From Thiothrix lacustris DSM 21227 (GTDB lineage: Bacteria; Pseudomonadota; Gammaproteobacteria; Thiotrichales; Thiotrichaceae), in contig NZ_JHYQ01000017.1 in assembly GCF_000621325.1 (NCBI RefSeq), positions 35,776 through 99,775 of the forward strand: DNA of 64,000 bases, in the 5' to 3' direction. The translations under genes were made by a program, and so were the position numbers. Below, piece after piece: positions 23,759 through 34,798 of this stretch (positions within the stretch are counted from its first letter, which is position 1; each line of letters starts with the position of its first letter). The notes under the pieces are model-generated. The model did not search any database, was not told where the DNA came from, and saw only the letters and a list, made by a program, of their open reading frames with translations.

Positions 23759-26068
23759 ATGTTAACCGTTAATAATAAAAGTAGTGCCATTCATTCACAT
23801 TCACCGACCAGTGCAACAGTTCCGTATCTCGCGGTGCCTGTGAACGGGGTGAGTACTCACGCCCTAACACTTGAAGATATCTGGAAACGCTTAATACGGC
23901 AGAAATGGACACTGCTGTTGACGGCACTTTCTATTCTACTTCTGACCGCCTATATCACTTGGACGACTCCACCCACTTACCGTGCAGCGGCAATCATTCA
24001 GATTGAAAAGGAAGGTGTTCAGGTTGTTAATTTTGGTACGCTTACTAGCGCTGCTCCTGATATGGGGGAGCAAGATCCTTTTTTCCGAACTCAATACGAG
24101 CAGTTAAAAAGCCGTAAATTGGCGACACAGGTTATTACGGATCTGGATTTAAAAAATCGTTTGTTCGAACGCCCTGAACCCTTTAGCTTATTAACATCGT
24201 TCAAGGTGATTATCAAGGGACTGTTCTCCTTCCTGCTACCCGTGAAATCAGAGCAGGCTGTTGAGCCAATAACCATCGATTATGTTTCTGCTTTTTCACA
24301 GAAACTGTATGTTGAGCCTATCGAAAAAACGCATTTGGTTAAAGTCTATTACGAAAGCCCTGATCCTGTGTTGTCTGCGGATATTGTGAATGCTTTGATT
24401 AACGCCTTTATCAAGGATAATATCAGTTCTCAAAGTGAAACAGATACTTACGCAAAAGAATTTCTCGAACAAGAGATGGAGAAAGCCCGGCAACGTTTGA
24501 CCTTACAAGAAGCTAAGCTGATTGAATACGCCAAACAAAACGGCATTTTGGAGGTGAATAACAGTCAGTCCGGTCAGGAACGTAAATTGGATGAGTTGTA
24601 CTCAGCCTTAGGTGAAGCCGAACGTGCTCGCATTCAAGCAGAAAGCCAGATGATTCAAGGGCGTAAGCGTGGTAATGCTCGTGAAGTTATCAATAATCCC
24701 GTGCTAGAAGGCATTAAGCAAAATCTGAGCGGATTAGAAGCTGAATATCGGGAAAAGCTCAAATCATTCAAGCCCGCCTTTCCTGAAATGGTGAGTTTGA
24801 GGGAGCATATTGACGAGTTACGTCGCCAGTTGAATAGTGAAACGGCACGTATTACGCAATCTTTACAAGCTGATGATAGTTCGGCTAAACGTGCCGACTA
24901 TTTGTCCGCAAAAAAGCTGGAAGATGACTTGCGGGTGCAGGTAGAGGCTTATAAGGGTGAGTTGGTTGCGTTACGCGATAGCAGTATTGAATATAATGCG
25001 CTCAAGCGTGAAGTAGAAACTAGCCGTAACCTTTATGATGGTTTGTTACAGCGCATGAAGGAGGTGAGTGTCGCTTCGAATGTCACCAGTAGCAATATTC
25101 GCGTGGTGGATGCAGCTGCTCCTGACGATAATATTTTCCGTCCCAAAAAAGCACTTAATCTGATTCTTGGTGGTTTGGTAGGCTTGATGTTGGGCGTTGG
25201 TGCTGCATTGTTACGTGAAACCCTGAGCCAAAGCATTAGTTCGATGACGGAGTTACAGGCGCTGAGTGGTTTGCCTGTGTTGGGGACTATTCCGCATGTG
25301 CGCCACTTATCCGAGAGTAACTTGGCGTTGGCAACCGTGCGTGATGCTGGTTCGTTACTGGCTGAATCTTATCGAGTGATGACAGCCAACTTACGTTTTG
25401 TGTTACCCGGTGGGCTTGCGCCGCGTGTTACCTTGATTACCAGCGTTAATCCGGCGGAGGGGAAGTCTACTTCTGCAGTGAATATCGCCGTCAGTCAGTC
25501 ACAACAAGGTTTGAAGGTATTGCTCATAGATGCTGATTTACGTCGCCCATCCGTGCATACCAAATTGGGTTTGCCCAATGCACGCGGCTTAAGTAACTTT
25601 CTTAGTGGTGAAGTCGATATTGCCAGTGTTACGCATCCTTCTCGCGAGGCCAAAGGCTTGTACTTGATTACAGCGGGCACTTTGCTTTCATCGGATCCGG
25701 TGCGGATGGTGTCTAGCCCTGCGATGGCGCAATTGCTTAACCTCGCGACCAAGCACTTTGATAGCATTATTATTGATGGGCCACCGACTGCTGGGTTCGC
25801 AGACGCTATTTACCTCTCTTCTATGGCAGAAGCCACAGTGATTGTGGCGGATGAAGATCGTATTAACCGCAAGCGTTTAGTGACCGCAATCGAGCAACTG
25901 CGCCGGGTAAGACAGAATGTAGTGGGTTTCCTAATGGTCAAGTCGCAGGAAGAAACCATCGATTACCGTTATCGTGACCGCTACCAGACATGTATGCCCA
26001 GTAAGTCTGATGCTAAGGCAAAGGGAAAGGGTAAGCGTAAAGGTTTGAATCTTTCGCCAGCGCTTTAA
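23759..26068 (+). CDS. Wzc-type polysaccharide co-polymerase/tyrosine autokinase
   Basis: 769 residues. A Wzz domain with TM1 (WTLLLTALSILLLTAYITW, about 50-68), a long periplasmic coiled coil (about 200-450) with a GNVR-type end (LKREVETSRNLYDGLLQRM), TM2 (about 465-485), and a cytosolic BY-kinase domain: Walker A NPAEGKSTSAVN (about 565), A' LLIDADLRRP, B SIIIDGPPT. The C-terminus has a small tyrosine cluster (DYRYRDRY) and a Lys-rich tail. Such proteins set chain length and drive export of exopolysaccharide by cycles of autophosphorylation. It is divergent from the acyltransferase/GT4/deacetylase group; its 3' end overlaps yqiA by four bases. Confidence 0.9.
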   Translation: MLTVNNKSSAIHSHSPTSATVPYLAVPVNGVSTHALTLEDIWKRLIRQKWTLLLTALSILLLTAYITWTTPPTYRAAAIIQIEKEGVQVVNFGTLTSAAPDMGEQDPFFRTQYEQLKSRKLATQVITDLDLKNRLFERPEPFSLLTSFKVIIKGLFSFLLPVKSEQAVEPITIDYVSAFSQKLYVEPIEKTHLVKVYYESPDPVLSADIVNALINAFIKDNISSQSETDTYAKEFLEQEMEKARQRLTLQEAKLIEYAKQNGILEVNNSQSGQERKLDELYSALGEAERARIQAESQMIQGRKRGNAREVINNPVLEGIKQNLSGLEAEYREKLKSFKPAFPEMVSLREHIDELRRQLNSETARITQSLQADDSSAKRADYLSAKKLEDDLRVQVEAYKGELVALRDSSIEYNALKREVETSRNLYDGLLQRMKEVSVASNVTSSNIRVVDAAAPDDNIFRPKKALNLILGGLVGLMLGVGAALLRETLSQSISSMTELQALSGLPVLGTIPHVRHLSESNLALATVRDAGSLLAESYRVMTANLRFVLPGGLAPRVTLITSVNPAEGKSTSAVNIAVSQSQQGLKVLLIDADLRRPSVHTKLGLPNARGLSNFLSGEVDIASVTHPSREAKGLYLITAGTLLSSDPVRMVSSPAMAQLLNLATKHFDSIIIDGPPTAGFADAIYLSSMAEATVIVADEDRINRKRLVTAIEQLRRVRQNVVGFLMVKSQEETIDYRYRDRYQTCMPSKSDAKAKGKGKRKGLNLSPAL

Positions 26069-26625
26069 AAGCGATCGATCAGGTCGATTATATCTCTGAA
26101 GCGGGTAAAACCGTGGTTGCCACCCTGAAAGATCAGTTGGTGGGCATCACGGTAATAGCCGGTAGCGTCCCGCCAGTCCAATGTCTTGTCACCATTTTCC
26201 AGCATGAGCAGCATGTTTTGCGGGTGCTGGGGGGAAAGTTGATCCAGCGCGATTAATTCATCCAGATGATCCTGGGTGAAGGTATAGGTCTGGCTTTCAT
26301 CATGCCAGTTTTTTTGCACAGTCCCCACCACTGGCCGTAACAACAGCCCCGGATGCACGGCGGGGTTGATCAGTGCTGCTTTCAGTTTGTATTGGGCAAC
26401 CAGATGGGTCGCATAGAAACCACCGAGGGAACTACCAATCAATTTGGGTGGGGTTTCCGCACGTTCGATCAGTTCCGAGAGCAGGGCAATGGCTTGTGCC
26501 GGACGATCAGGCAGGTCGGGGGCAATCCATTCGTGTCCACGATGGCGTGCTTCCAGCCAGCGCTTGAGTTCTTGCGCTTTGCCAGCTTGTGAAGAGGAAT
26601 TGAAGCCGTGGATATACAGAAACAT
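26065..26625 (-). CDS. yqiA: YqiA-family esterase
   Basis: 186 residues, alpha/beta-hydrolase of the UPF0227/YqiA family. MFLYIHGFNSSSQAGKAQ is the oxyanion region, GSSLGGFYAT the nucleophile elbow, ENGDKTLDW the acidic residue and FQGGNHGFTRF the catalytic His. E. coli YqiA hydrolyses short acyl-CoA and ester substrates. Convergent with the autokinase gene. Confidence 0.88.
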   Translation of the reverse strand: MFLYIHGFNSSSQAGKAQELKRWLEARHRGHEWIAPDLPDRPAQAIALLSELIERAETPPKLIGSSLGGFYATHLVAQYKLKAALINPAVHPGLLLRPVVGTVQKNWHDESQTYTFTQDHLDELIALDQLSPQHPQNMLLMLENGDKTLDWRDATGYYRDAHQLIFQGGNHGFTRFRDIIDLIDRF

Positions 26626-26653
26626 AATATGGCTTTGTAGAATTAAGTGCTCT

Positions 26654-26692
26654 CTCCCGTTCCCTTCGATTTCGCTCAGGGAACGGGGGGAG
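26654..26692. repeat. REP-like palindrome between yqiA and gltD
   Basis: CTCCCGTTCCCT and AGGGAACGGG(GG)GAG pair across TCGATTTCGCTC. The core TTCGATTTCGCTCAGGGAA closely resembles a type of dispersed palindrome seen in many proteobacterial genomes. No T run follows, so it is less likely a terminator. Whether it is repeated elsewhere in this genome cannot be seen. Confidence 0.5.
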
Positions 26693-26703
26693 TTTGAGGC
26701 GTA

Positions 26704-28194
26704 TTACGGCAAGTAAGTCTTGCCCATCAAAAAGCGGTCACATTCACGGGCGGCTTCGCGGCCTTCGTTAATCGCCCAAACGATCAGGCTTTGACCACGA
26801 CGCATATCCCCAGCGGCAAATACGCCCGGCAGGTTGGTGGTGTACTTGCCATAGTCGGCTTGCACATTGCCACGCGGGTCAGTTGCTAGCGTCAGCGCAT
26901 CAATCAGGGTTTTTTCAGGCCCAGTAAAGCCCATGGCCAGCAACACCAGTTGGGCAGGCAACACTTCTTCCGTGCCTTCAACTTCGACCAAGTTCATGCG
27001 TCCGCCTGAACCTTGTTCCCAGCGTACCCCAACGGTATGGATGGCTGTCACATGACCATTCTCATCACCCACCAGTTTCTTGGTGGAAATGAGGTAATCA
27101 CGCGGGTCACGCCCGAACACCGCCGCTGCTTCTTCCTGACCGTAGTCGATTTTGTGGACACGTGGCCATTCTGGCCAAGGGTTATCCGCCGCCCGCGCAT
27201 CCGGCGCACGCGGCATGATTTCCAGTTGATTGACGGACTTGCAGCCGTGGCGCACGGAAGTGCCCACGCAGTCAGTGCCAGTATCGCCACCACCAATCAC
27301 GATAACATCCAAGCCTTTAGCCGAAATGTAGTTGCCATTTTCCAGATTGGAGTCCAGCAGGCTCTTGGTATTGGCAGTGAGGAACTCCATCGCGTAATGC
27401 ACGCCCTTGAGGTTACGCCCTTCAACCGGCAGGTCACGTGGCTGGGTTGCGCCTGCACACAGCACCACGGCATCAAAATCGTTGCGCAAGGTGTCAGCGG
27501 CAATGTCTTTGCCCACTTCCACGCCGGTCACGAAGTTCACGCCTTCGGCTGCCATCAGGTCGACGCGGCGTTGCACCACTTCTTGCTTGTCCAGCTTCAT
27601 ATTGGGGATGCCGTACATCAGCAAGCCACCGATACGGTCAGCGCGTTCGTACACAGTGACTTCGTGGCCTGCTTTGTTCAACTGGTCGGCACACGCCATG
27701 CCCGCAGGGCCGGAGCCGACCACGGCAACTTTTTTGCCGGTGCGTTCAGTGGGTGGCTCTGGCTTGACCCAGCCTTCTTCAAACGCCTTGTCAATAATGC
27801 TGACTTCGTTCAGCTTGATGGTGACAGGTGGTTCGCTGATGCCGAGGGTGCAAGAGCCTTCGCACGGCGCTGGACACACCCGCCCGGTGAATTCCGGGAA
27901 GTTGTTGGTCATGCGCAGGCGTTCGTAGGCTTCCTTCCACAAGCCCCGGAAGATCATGTCGTTCCATTCGGGGATCAGGTTGTGTACCGGGCAACCACTT
28001 GCGCCACCGGGTAAGATTTTCCCGGTTTGGCAGAAGGGGATGCCGCATTCCATGCAACGTGCGCCTTGTTCACGGCTTTCGACTTCGCGCTCGAAATGCA
28101 GGTGAAATTCACGCCAGTCCTTGATGCGTTCCATCGGGGCGCGGTCGGCTGGCAACTCGCGTTGGTATTCGAGGAATCCTGTAGGTTTTCCCAT
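26704..28194 (-). CDS. gltD: Glutamate synthase (NADPH) small subunit
   Basis: 496 residues. The N-terminal cysteine clusters [15 protein letters not shown] and CPAPCEGSC bind the two [4Fe-4S] centres. The FAD site is [17 protein letters not shown] and the NADPH site is [15 protein letters not shown]; the end [19 protein letters not shown] is the second FAD contact. It passes electrons from NADPH to the large subunit. It follows gltB by 16 bp, as usual. Confidence 0.95.
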   Translation of the reverse strand: MGKPTGFLEYQRELPADRAPMERIKDWREFHLHFEREVESREQGARCMECGIPFCQTGKILPGGASGCPVHNLIPEWNDMIFRGLWKEAYERLRMTNNFPEFTGRVCPAPCEGSCTLGISEPPVTIKLNEVSIIDKAFEEGWVKPEPPTERTGKKVAVVGSGPAGMACADQLNKAGHEVTVYERADRIGGLLMYGIPNMKLDKQEVVQRRVDLMAAEGVNFVTGVEVGKDIAADTLRNDFDAVVLCAGATQPRDLPVEGRNLKGVHYAMEFLTANTKSLLDSNLENGNYISAKGLDVIVIGGGDTGTDCVGTSVRHGCKSVNQLEIMPRAPDARAADNPWPEWPRVHKIDYGQEEAAAVFGRDPRDYLISTKKLVGDENGHVTAIHTVGVRWEQGSGGRMNLVEVEGTEEVLPAQLVLLAMGFTGPEKTLIDALTLATDPRGNVQADYGKYTTNLPGVFAAGDMRRGQSLIVWAINEGREAARECDRFLMGKTYLP

Positions 28195-28210
28195 GACTTA
28201 CTCGTTCTCC

Positions 28211-31200
28211 TTAGTTGCCGCTGACGCGCGACGCATCACTATTGTTTGCTGTAAAGGCTGCCATCAGCGCTTCTTCACCGGAAAGCCCCTGTTCCTCGAA
28301 GGAACGGATCGCTTCCAGCATCCGTTGGTAGTCATTGGGCATGACGCGCACGAAACTGCCCGCCAGCTTGTCCCAATCGGCCAGAATCATGCTGGCGCGA
28401 GTACTGCCGGTATGCAGCAAATGCTTTTCGATCATGGCTTTGACTTCTGCCATTTCTGCCGCATCGCTCAACGGGCTGTAGGCGACCATTTCGGTATTGC
28501 CGCTGATCGCGAGGATGCCTGTCGGGTCGTAAACGTAAGCCACGCCGCCGGACATGCCCGCGCCGAAGTTACGCCCAACCTTGCCGAGCACGACCACGCG
28601 CCCGCCGGTCATGTATTCGCAGCCGTGGTCGCCAGTGCCTTCGACAACGACGCGCACACCGGAGTTACGCACACAGAAACGTTCGCCCGCGACACCACGG
28701 ATATAGGCTTCACCGTCACTCGCCCCGAAGAACGCGACGTTACCGATCAGGATATTATCCTCAGCGGCGAATTGCGCATCTTTACGTGGGTAAACGATGA
28801 TCTTACCACCCGACAAACCTTTGCCGATGTAGTCGTTGGAATCACCTTCCAGCTCCAGTGTCATGCCTTTAGGGACAAATCCACCGAAACTTTGACCCGC
28901 CGAACCGTTGAATTTCAGGCGGATGGTGTCTTCCGGCAAGCCTGCTGCGCCGTATTTGCGGGTAACTTCCGAGCCAGTAATCGTGCCTGCTACGCGGTCA
29001 ATGTTCTTGATCGCAAATTCGGCGGTAACAGGTGTACCGTTGTCGATGGCAGGCTGGCAAGCCTTGAGGATATGTTGCTCATCCAGTGAGTTAGCAATGC
29101 CGTGATCCTGTTCGCGGGTGCAGAATACGCCGTCGCACTCTTCCAATTTAGGTGTGAACAGGATTTTGCTCATGTCGACCATGCTGGCTTTCCAGTGGCC
29201 TTGTGCCGGATCCTGACGCAATTTGTCGACACGACCTACCATTTCATCAATGGTACGGAAGCCGAGTTTCGCCATGTATTCACGCAACTCTTCGGCAATG
29301 AACATCAGCAGATTGACCACGTATTGTGGGTCGCCAGCGTATTTCTTGCGCAGTTCCGGGTTCTGGGTGGCAATGCCTACCGGGCAGGTGTCCAGATGGC
29401 AAACGCGCATCATGACACAACCCAGCGCGACCAGTGGCAGTGTTGCGAAACCGTATTCTTCCGCACCCAGCAAGGCAGCAATGGCTACGTCACGGCCAGT
29501 CATCAGCTTGCCATCGGTTTCCAGACGCACGCGGCTACGCAGGTTGTTGAGCAACAAGGTTTGGTGTGTTTCTGCCAGACCCAGTTCCCACGGTAAACCG
29601 GCGTGTTGTACGCTGGTTTTCGGGGAAGCGCCCGTGCCGCCGTCATAACCCGAAATCAGGATGACATCAGCCTTGCCCTTGGCAACCCCGGCAGCAATCG
29701 TGCCGACGCCGACTTCGGAAACCAGTTTGACGTTGATCCGCGCCCGTTTGTTGGCGTTTTTCAGGTCATGGATGAGCTGTGACAAGTCTTCGATTGAGTA
29801 AATGTCATGGTGCGGCGGTGGTGAAATCAGGCCAACGCCCGGTGTTGTGCCACGCACTCGTGCTACCCAAGGGTAAACTTTTTTGCCCGGTAACTGACCG
29901 CCTTCCCCCGGTTTTGCGCCTTGTGCCAGTTTGATCTGGATTTCTTGCGCATTGTTCAGGTAATAACTGGTCACGCCGAAACGCCCAGAAGCGACTTGTT
30001 TGATAGCACTGTTGCGGGAATCGCCGTTAGCATCCGGGGTAAAACGTGCCGGATCTTCGCCACCTTCGCCAGAGTTGGAACGTCCGCCTAAGCGGTTCAT
30101 GGCGATGGCCAATGCCTCGTGTGCTTCTTGACTGATCGAGCCGAACGACATTGCGCCAGACTTGAAGCGTTTGACGATAGCGTTGGCGGGTTCGACTTCA
30201 CTTAACGGAATGGCTTGGTCAGCGTAGTTGAAGTCGAGCAGGTTACGCAGGTTGAACTTAACCTCAGCATCTTCGTGCATCAGCTTGCTGTACTCTTTAT
30301 ACAGCTTGTAGTCACCCATCCGCACGGCCTTTTGCAAGGTGTAAATGGTGGATGGGTTGTACTGGTGCTCTTCTTCTTCATTGCGCCATTGGAACACGTT
30401 GCCCGCTTTTAATGAGCGTTGTTCAGCATCGTGGTGGTCATACGCCATTTGGTGACGGATAAGCGTTTCCTTAGCAATGACACCGAGATCTATGCCGCCG
30501 ATACGGGAAGCTGTCGCGGTGAAATACTTATCAATGACAGTGCTATTAATGCCGAGCGCTTCAAAGATTTGCGCACCACGGTAAGATTGAATGGTGGAAA
30601 TGCCGATTTTCGACATAACCTTGACCACGCCTTTGGTAACAGCCTTGATGTATTTCTGTACTGCGTAATCGTACTTGAGGTTGGGTAACAGACCTTCACG
30701 GCCTAAGTCATCCAGTGATTCAAACGCCAGATACGGGTTGATGGCTTGTGCACCGTAACCCAACAAGACCGCAAAGTGATGTACTTCACGCGGTTCGCCG
30801 GATTCGAGGATCAAGCTGACACGAGTACGTTTGCCATCACGTATCAGGTGATGGTGTAAGCCCGCAACTGCCAGTAATGATGGAATCGGTGCATTGTCAG
30901 AATCCGCCAGCCGGTCGGACAGCACGATCAGGTTTGCACCATTGTCGATTTCATGATCGGCCATTGCAAACAAGTGTTCCATTGCCGCATTCAGTCCCGC
31001 TTCGCCATCGGCAGCACGGAACGTAATCGGCAGGGTGATGCACTTGAAGCCTTCGCGCTGAATATGGGTCAGCTTGTCCAGTTCAGCATTGCCCAGAATC
31101 GGGGTTTGCAGTTGGATTTGTTGGCAACTGGCCGCTGTCGGTGCGGTAACATCGCCCTCAGAACCCAAGGTGGTGTAAGACGAGGTGACGATTTCTTCAC

Positions 31201-32806
31201 GGATTGAGTCAATCGGCGGGTTGGTGACTTGCGCGAACAACTGCTTGAAATAGTTGAACAGCGGTTGTGCCTGATTCGATAGCACTGCAATCGGTGAGTC
31301 GATACCCATTGCACCCAGCGGATCAATGCCGGTCAGTGCCATTGGCACGAGCACTTTACGCACGTCTTCATAGGTGTAGCCGAACATTTTCTGGCGTTGT
31401 ACCAGCGTTTCGTGTTCTGGCAAGGCTCTGTGGGGTGCTTCTGGGAGATCGCTGAGTTCAATCAGGTTGCTGGCCAGCCAATCTTGATATGGCTTAGCGG
31501 CTGCCATTTCCAGCTTGATTTCTTCGTCAGCGATGATGCGTCCTTGGGCGGTATCCACCAGCAACATGCGTCCTGGTTGCAGGCGTTGCTTGGACACGAT
31601 GGTACTTTGGTCAAGGTCATCTAACACGCCAACTTCGGAGGCCAAGATGATCATGTCATCGTTGGTTACATAATAGCGTGAAGGCCGTAAGCCGTTACGG
31701 TCAAGCGTTGCGCCGACAATCGTGCCATCGGTGAAGCCCATCGCCGCAGGACCATCCCACGGCTCCATCAGGCAGCTATGGTATTGGTAGAAGGCTTTCT
31801 TTTCAGGACTCATGCTTTCATGGTTTGACCACGGTTCGGGAACCATCATCATCATGGCATGGGGCAGGGAGTAGCCTGATAGGTACATGAATTCCAGCGT
31901 GTTATCAAACATCGCTGAGTCACTGCCGTTGGGATTGATAACAGGGAAGATATTGTCGAGGCCGGTGTTAAAGACTTCGGTTTTGATGACACCTTGACGT
32001 GCGTTCATCCAGTTGACATTGCCACGCATGGTGTTGATTTCACCATTGTGGATCAAGTAACGGTTGGGATGCGCACGTTCCCAGCTGGGGAAGGTGTTGG
32101 TGGAAAACCGCGAGTGAACCATCGCAATAGCAGTTTCCATGCGCGGGTTGGATAAGTCACGGTAGAACTGCCCAACCTGTTCGGTGGTGAGCATTCCTTT
32201 GTAGACCAGCGTGCGTGAAGACAGGCTGGGGAAATAAATATGGCCGGTGACATCCTGGTTGCTAATCAGGTTTTCGGTACGCTTGCGGATGACATATAGT
32301 TTGCGTTCGAACTCAATGCCTGTAGCAATGTCATCAGCTTTGGCGATAAATGCCATACGGATGAAGGGCATGGCCTTCAGTGCAGTTTTACCAATCGGCG
32401 TTGGATTCGTCGGTACATCACGCCAGCCTAGCAGGGTTTGGCCTTCTTCTTCGACAATGCGAGCGAAGAGAGTGGCAACGTCTGCGCGTGCATCGGCATC
32501 CTGTGGCAGGAAAACCATGCCAGCAGCGTAGTGGCCGGGTTCTGGCAACTTGATGTTGAGTGATTTGCACTCGGCTGCAAGAAAGGTGTGTGGAAGCTGA
32601 ATTAAAATGCCAGCGCCATCGCCAGTATTTTCTTCGCAGCCACAAGCGCCTCGGTGTTCCATGTGGGTCAGTACTTTTAACGCCTGTTGGACAATTTGAT
32701 GCGACTTAACACCTTTCAGGTGAGCCACAAAGCCCATGCCACATGCATCGTGTTCAAAGTCAGGGTCGTAAAGCCCTTGCGATGGGGGAAGTTCAGTGTA
32801 TCTCAT
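28211..32806 (-). CDS. gltB: Glutamate synthase large subunit
   Basis: 1531 residues, normal size. A short propeptide ends before Cys22 ([10 protein letters not shown]), the N-terminal nucleophile of the class II glutamine amidotransferase domain (about 22-430). The FMN/2-oxoglutarate domain (about 800-1200) contains [24 protein letters not shown] and [11 protein letters not shown], followed by the 3Fe-4S cysteines in [19 protein letters not shown]. The C-terminal GXGXG beta-helix repeats run from about 1260 ([17 protein letters not shown]). Together with GltD it makes two glutamates from glutamine and 2-oxoglutarate. Divergent from dnaG. Confidence 0.96.
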   Translation of the reverse strand: MRYTELPPSQGLYDPDFEHDACGMGFVAHLKGVKSHQIVQQALKVLTHMEHRGACGCEENTGDGAGILIQLPHTFLAAECKSLNIKLPEPGHYAAGMVFLPQDADARADVATLFARIVEEEGQTLLGWRDVPTNPTPIGKTALKAMPFIRMAFIAKADDIATGIEFERKLYVIRKRTENLISNQDVTGHIYFPSLSSRTLVYKGMLTTEQVGQFYRDLSNPRMETAIAMVHSRFSTNTFPSWERAHPNRYLIHNGEINTMRGNVNWMNARQGVIKTEVFNTGLDNIFPVINPNGSDSAMFDNTLEFMYLSGYSLPHAMMMMVPEPWSNHESMSPEKKAFYQYHSCLMEPWDGPAAMGFTDGTIVGATLDRNGLRPSRYYVTNDDMIILASEVGVLDDLDQSTIVSKQRLQPGRMLLVDTAQGRIIADEEIKLEMAAAKPYQDWLASNLIELSDLPEAPHRALPEHETLVQRQKMFGYTYEDVRKVLVPMALTGIDPLGAMGIDSPIAVLSNQAQPLFNYFKQLFAQVTNPPIDSIREEIVTSSYTTLGSEGDVTAPTAASCQQIQLQTPILGNAELDKLTHIQREGFKCITLPITFRAADGEAGLNAAMEHLFAMADHEIDNGANLIVLSDRLADSDNAPIPSLLAVAGLHHHLIRDGKRTRVSLILESGEPREVHHFAVLLGYGAQAINPYLAFESLDDLGREGLLPNLKYDYAVQKYIKAVTKGVVKVMSKIGISTIQSYRGAQIFEALGINSTVIDKYFTATASRIGGIDLGVIAKETLIRHQMAYDHHDAEQRSLKAGNVFQWRNEEEEHQYNPSTIYTLQKAVRMGDYKLYKEYSKLMHEDAEVKFNLRNLLDFNYADQAIPLSEVEPANAIVKRFKSGAMSFGSISQEAHEALAIAMNRLGGRSNSGEGGEDPARFTPDANGDSRNSAIKQVASGRFGVTSYYLNNAQEIQIKLAQGAKPGEGGQLPGKKVYPWVARVRGTTPGVGLISPPPHHDIYSIEDLSQLIHDLKNANKRARINVKLVSEVGVGTIAAGVAKGKADVILISGYDGGTGASPKTSVQHAGLPWELGLAETHQTLLLNNLRSRVRLETDGKLMTGRDVAIAALLGAEEYGFATLPLVALGCVMMRVCHLDTCPVGIATQNPELRKKYAGDPQYVVNLLMFIAEELREYMAKLGFRTIDEMVGRVDKLRQDPAQGHWKASMVDMSKILFTPKLEECDGVFCTREQDHGIANSLDEQHILKACQPAIDNGTPVTAEFAIKNIDRVAGTITGSEVTRKYGAAGLPEDTIRLKFNGSAGQSFGGFVPKGMTLELEGDSNDYIGKGLSGGKIIVYPRKDAQFAAEDNILIGNVAFFGASDGEAYIRGVAGERFCVRNSGVRVVVEGTGDHGCEYMTGGRVVVLGKVGRNFGAGMSGGVAYVYDPTGILAISGNTEMVAYSPLSDAAEMAEVKAMIEKHLLHTGSTRASMILADWDKLAGSFVRVMPNDYQRMLEAIRSFEEQGLSGEEALMAAFTANNSDASRVSGN

Positions 32807-32963
32807 CGTAATCTCAGGCGATAAAAGGGTGAGTATTATGGACTAAAATGTCCGTTTAGAGCTAGACACATTAGCGCGTTTTTGCTGATATGAACAGAAG
32901 GCTTCATCATGAAATGGCGTATACTACCTTGCCAGGATAACAGAACACTAGCATTCCTACTTT

Positions 32964-34727
32964 ATGAGTACAGCAGGCCGCATCCCTCGAGAGTTTATTG
33001 ACCAGCTTCTTGCCCGTGTCGACATCATTGATGTCGTGGGTTCGCGCGTTCCGCTGAAAAAGGCAGGGCGCGAGTACATGGCTTGTTGTCCTTTCCATAA
33101 TGAAAAAACTCCTTCGTTTACGGTCAGTCCGACGAAACAGTTCTACCATTGTTTTGGCTGTGGGGTACACGGTTCTGCTATTTCTTTTTTGATGGAGTAC
33201 GAACATTTAGAGTATCCAGAGGCAATTGAGGCATTAGCTCGCACTATTGGAGTACCCGTGCCCCGTGAAGGTGCAGAAGATGCACCAAAACGTAAACGTA
33301 AAGATCCCAATCTGTATACTTTGCTGGAGGATGCTGCTGTCTGGTTCCAGTCACAATTGAAACAAAACCCTGATGCCATTGGGTATTTACAGCAGCGTGG
33401 TTTGAGTGGAAAGATTTCTGCCCGTTTTGGTTTGGGCTACGCCCCAGCCAACAGTAATCTGGGGCGTGAACTGCGCCAGTACGGTGAAGATAAGCTGGTA
33501 GCGAGTGGCATGTCTATTCGCAATGATGCCGGGCGGGTGTATGACCGTTTTCGTGAACGCATTATGTTTCCTATCCGTGACCGGCGTGGGCGGGTTATCG
33601 GGTTTGGTGGGCGGATTATTGGTGAGGGTACGCCCAAATATTTGAATTCCCCCGAAACGGATGTATTCCACAAAGGCGCTGAACTTTACGGCTTGTTTGA
33701 GGCGCGTAACGATACCCGCAAGCTAGAGCGTTTGCTGGTGGTGGAAGGTTATATGGATGTGATCGCCCTAGCGCAGTATGGCATCACTTACGCGGTGGCA
33801 ACGTTAGGGACTGCGACGACACCTGAGCATATTCGCCAGTTGTTACGTTTGGTGCCAGAAGTGGTGTTCTGTTTCGATGGGGACAGGGCAGGGCGCGATG
33901 CCGCTTGGCGTGCGTTGGAAAATGCGTTGCCAGAATTACGTGATGACAAGGAAATTCGCTTTCTGTTTCTGCCTCAGGGCGAAGATCCAGATACACAAGT
34001 GCGCAGTATTGGGAAAGAGGCTTTTGAGGGGCAAGTAGCCACTGCTCTGACTTTGAGCGGCTATTTATTGGCTGGTTTGAAAGAGCGTTTCAATATCAGC
34101 ACCAAAGAGGGTAAGGCGCGTCTGCTAAATGATGGCTTGAAATTACTTAGTACGATGCCGGTTATTTTGTTCCGGGAGCAAATTCTTGGAGAATTGTCTA
34201 CACTCACTGACACGCCCTTGGAAGTGGTACAGCGTCATCTGAAAAAAAATTCAGCGGACGGTATAATCTCGACCTATAATCAAGCGCGACAGGGTGATCA
34301 GGATGTACGCCGTACACCAATACGTCATGCCATTGCGCTGTTGTTACACAATCCGATATTGGTAGAAGTGGCTGATAGTGCTGAGCAAATTCTCGGTTAT
34401 GATTTGCCGGGTACGGGTTTACTGGCCGCTATCATTGAAAATATCGAGGAGAATCCCCATATACATCTGGCAGGTTTGCTGGAGCGATTTCGCCAGACAG
34501 AACATGAGGGTGTTGTGCGGCGTTTATCCAACTGGCGACCTGAAACGGATGATGAAGCTGTGATACGGCTTGAGTTTGCCGACTGTCTGCAACAAATCAG
34601 ACGGCAGTCTCGCCAAAAACAGTTAGAGATACTATTACACCGTGGTCAAACTCAAGTGTTGACTGAGCAAGAGCGTAGTGATTTGGCTTATCTACTGCTC
34701 CAGGACTATAAAAGTCCGGGGGCATGA
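32964..34727 (+). CDS. dnaG: DNA primase
   Basis: 587 residues. The CHC2 zinc finger is CCPFHNEKTPSF...FYHCFGCG (about 40-64). The catalytic core has YDRFRERIMFPIRDRRGRVIGFGGR and a Toprim domain with LLVVEGYMDVIAL and EVVFCFDGDRAGRDAA. The C-terminal DnaB-binding part is diverged as usual. It starts the dnaG-rpoD pair of the macromolecular synthesis operon; rpsU, usually first, is not upstream here, where gltB begins 157 bp away on the other strand. A TATACT box at 32920-32925 may be its -10, without a clear -35. Confidence 0.95.
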   Translation: MSTAGRIPREFIDQLLARVDIIDVVGSRVPLKKAGREYMACCPFHNEKTPSFTVSPTKQFYHCFGCGVHGSAISFLMEYEHLEYPEAIEALARTIGVPVPREGAEDAPKRKRKDPNLYTLLEDAAVWFQSQLKQNPDAIGYLQQRGLSGKISARFGLGYAPANSNLGRELRQYGEDKLVASGMSIRNDAGRVYDRFRERIMFPIRDRRGRVIGFGGRIIGEGTPKYLNSPETDVFHKGAELYGLFEARNDTRKLERLLVVEGYMDVIALAQYGITYAVATLGTATTPEHIRQLLRLVPEVVFCFDGDRAGRDAAWRALENALPELRDDKEIRFLFLPQGEDPDTQVRSIGKEAFEGQVATALTLSGYLLAGLKERFNISTKEGKARLLNDGLKLLSTMPVILFREQILGELSTLTDTPLEVVQRHLKKNSADGIISTYNQARQGDQDVRRTPIRHAIALLLHNPILVEVADSAEQILGYDLPGTGLLAAIIENIEENPHIHLAGLLERFRQTEHEGVVRRLSNWRPETDDEAVIRLEFADCLQQIRRQSRQKQLEILLHRGQTQVLTEQERSDLAYLLLQDYKSPGA

Positions 34728-34740
34728 TAACCCACCGTGG

Positions 34741-34767
34741 TTGCATTTTATAAAAATGTGATATACT
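34741..34767 (+). promoter_or_regulatory. Candidate rpoD promoter in the dnaG-rpoD gap
   Basis: TTGCAT and TATACT with 15-bp spacing, in a 71-bp gap. Good -10, short spacing. An internal promoter in front of rpoD is known in the E. coli operon, which makes the position plausible. Confidence 0.4.
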
Positions 34768-34798
34768 TACCGACCTTTTTTCCAGAGAGTTTTAGGGC

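Noticed and set aside
27013..29089. Long plus-strand frames opposite gltD and gltB
   Set aside because: They mirror conserved glutamate synthase codons and have no ribosome sites or motifs.
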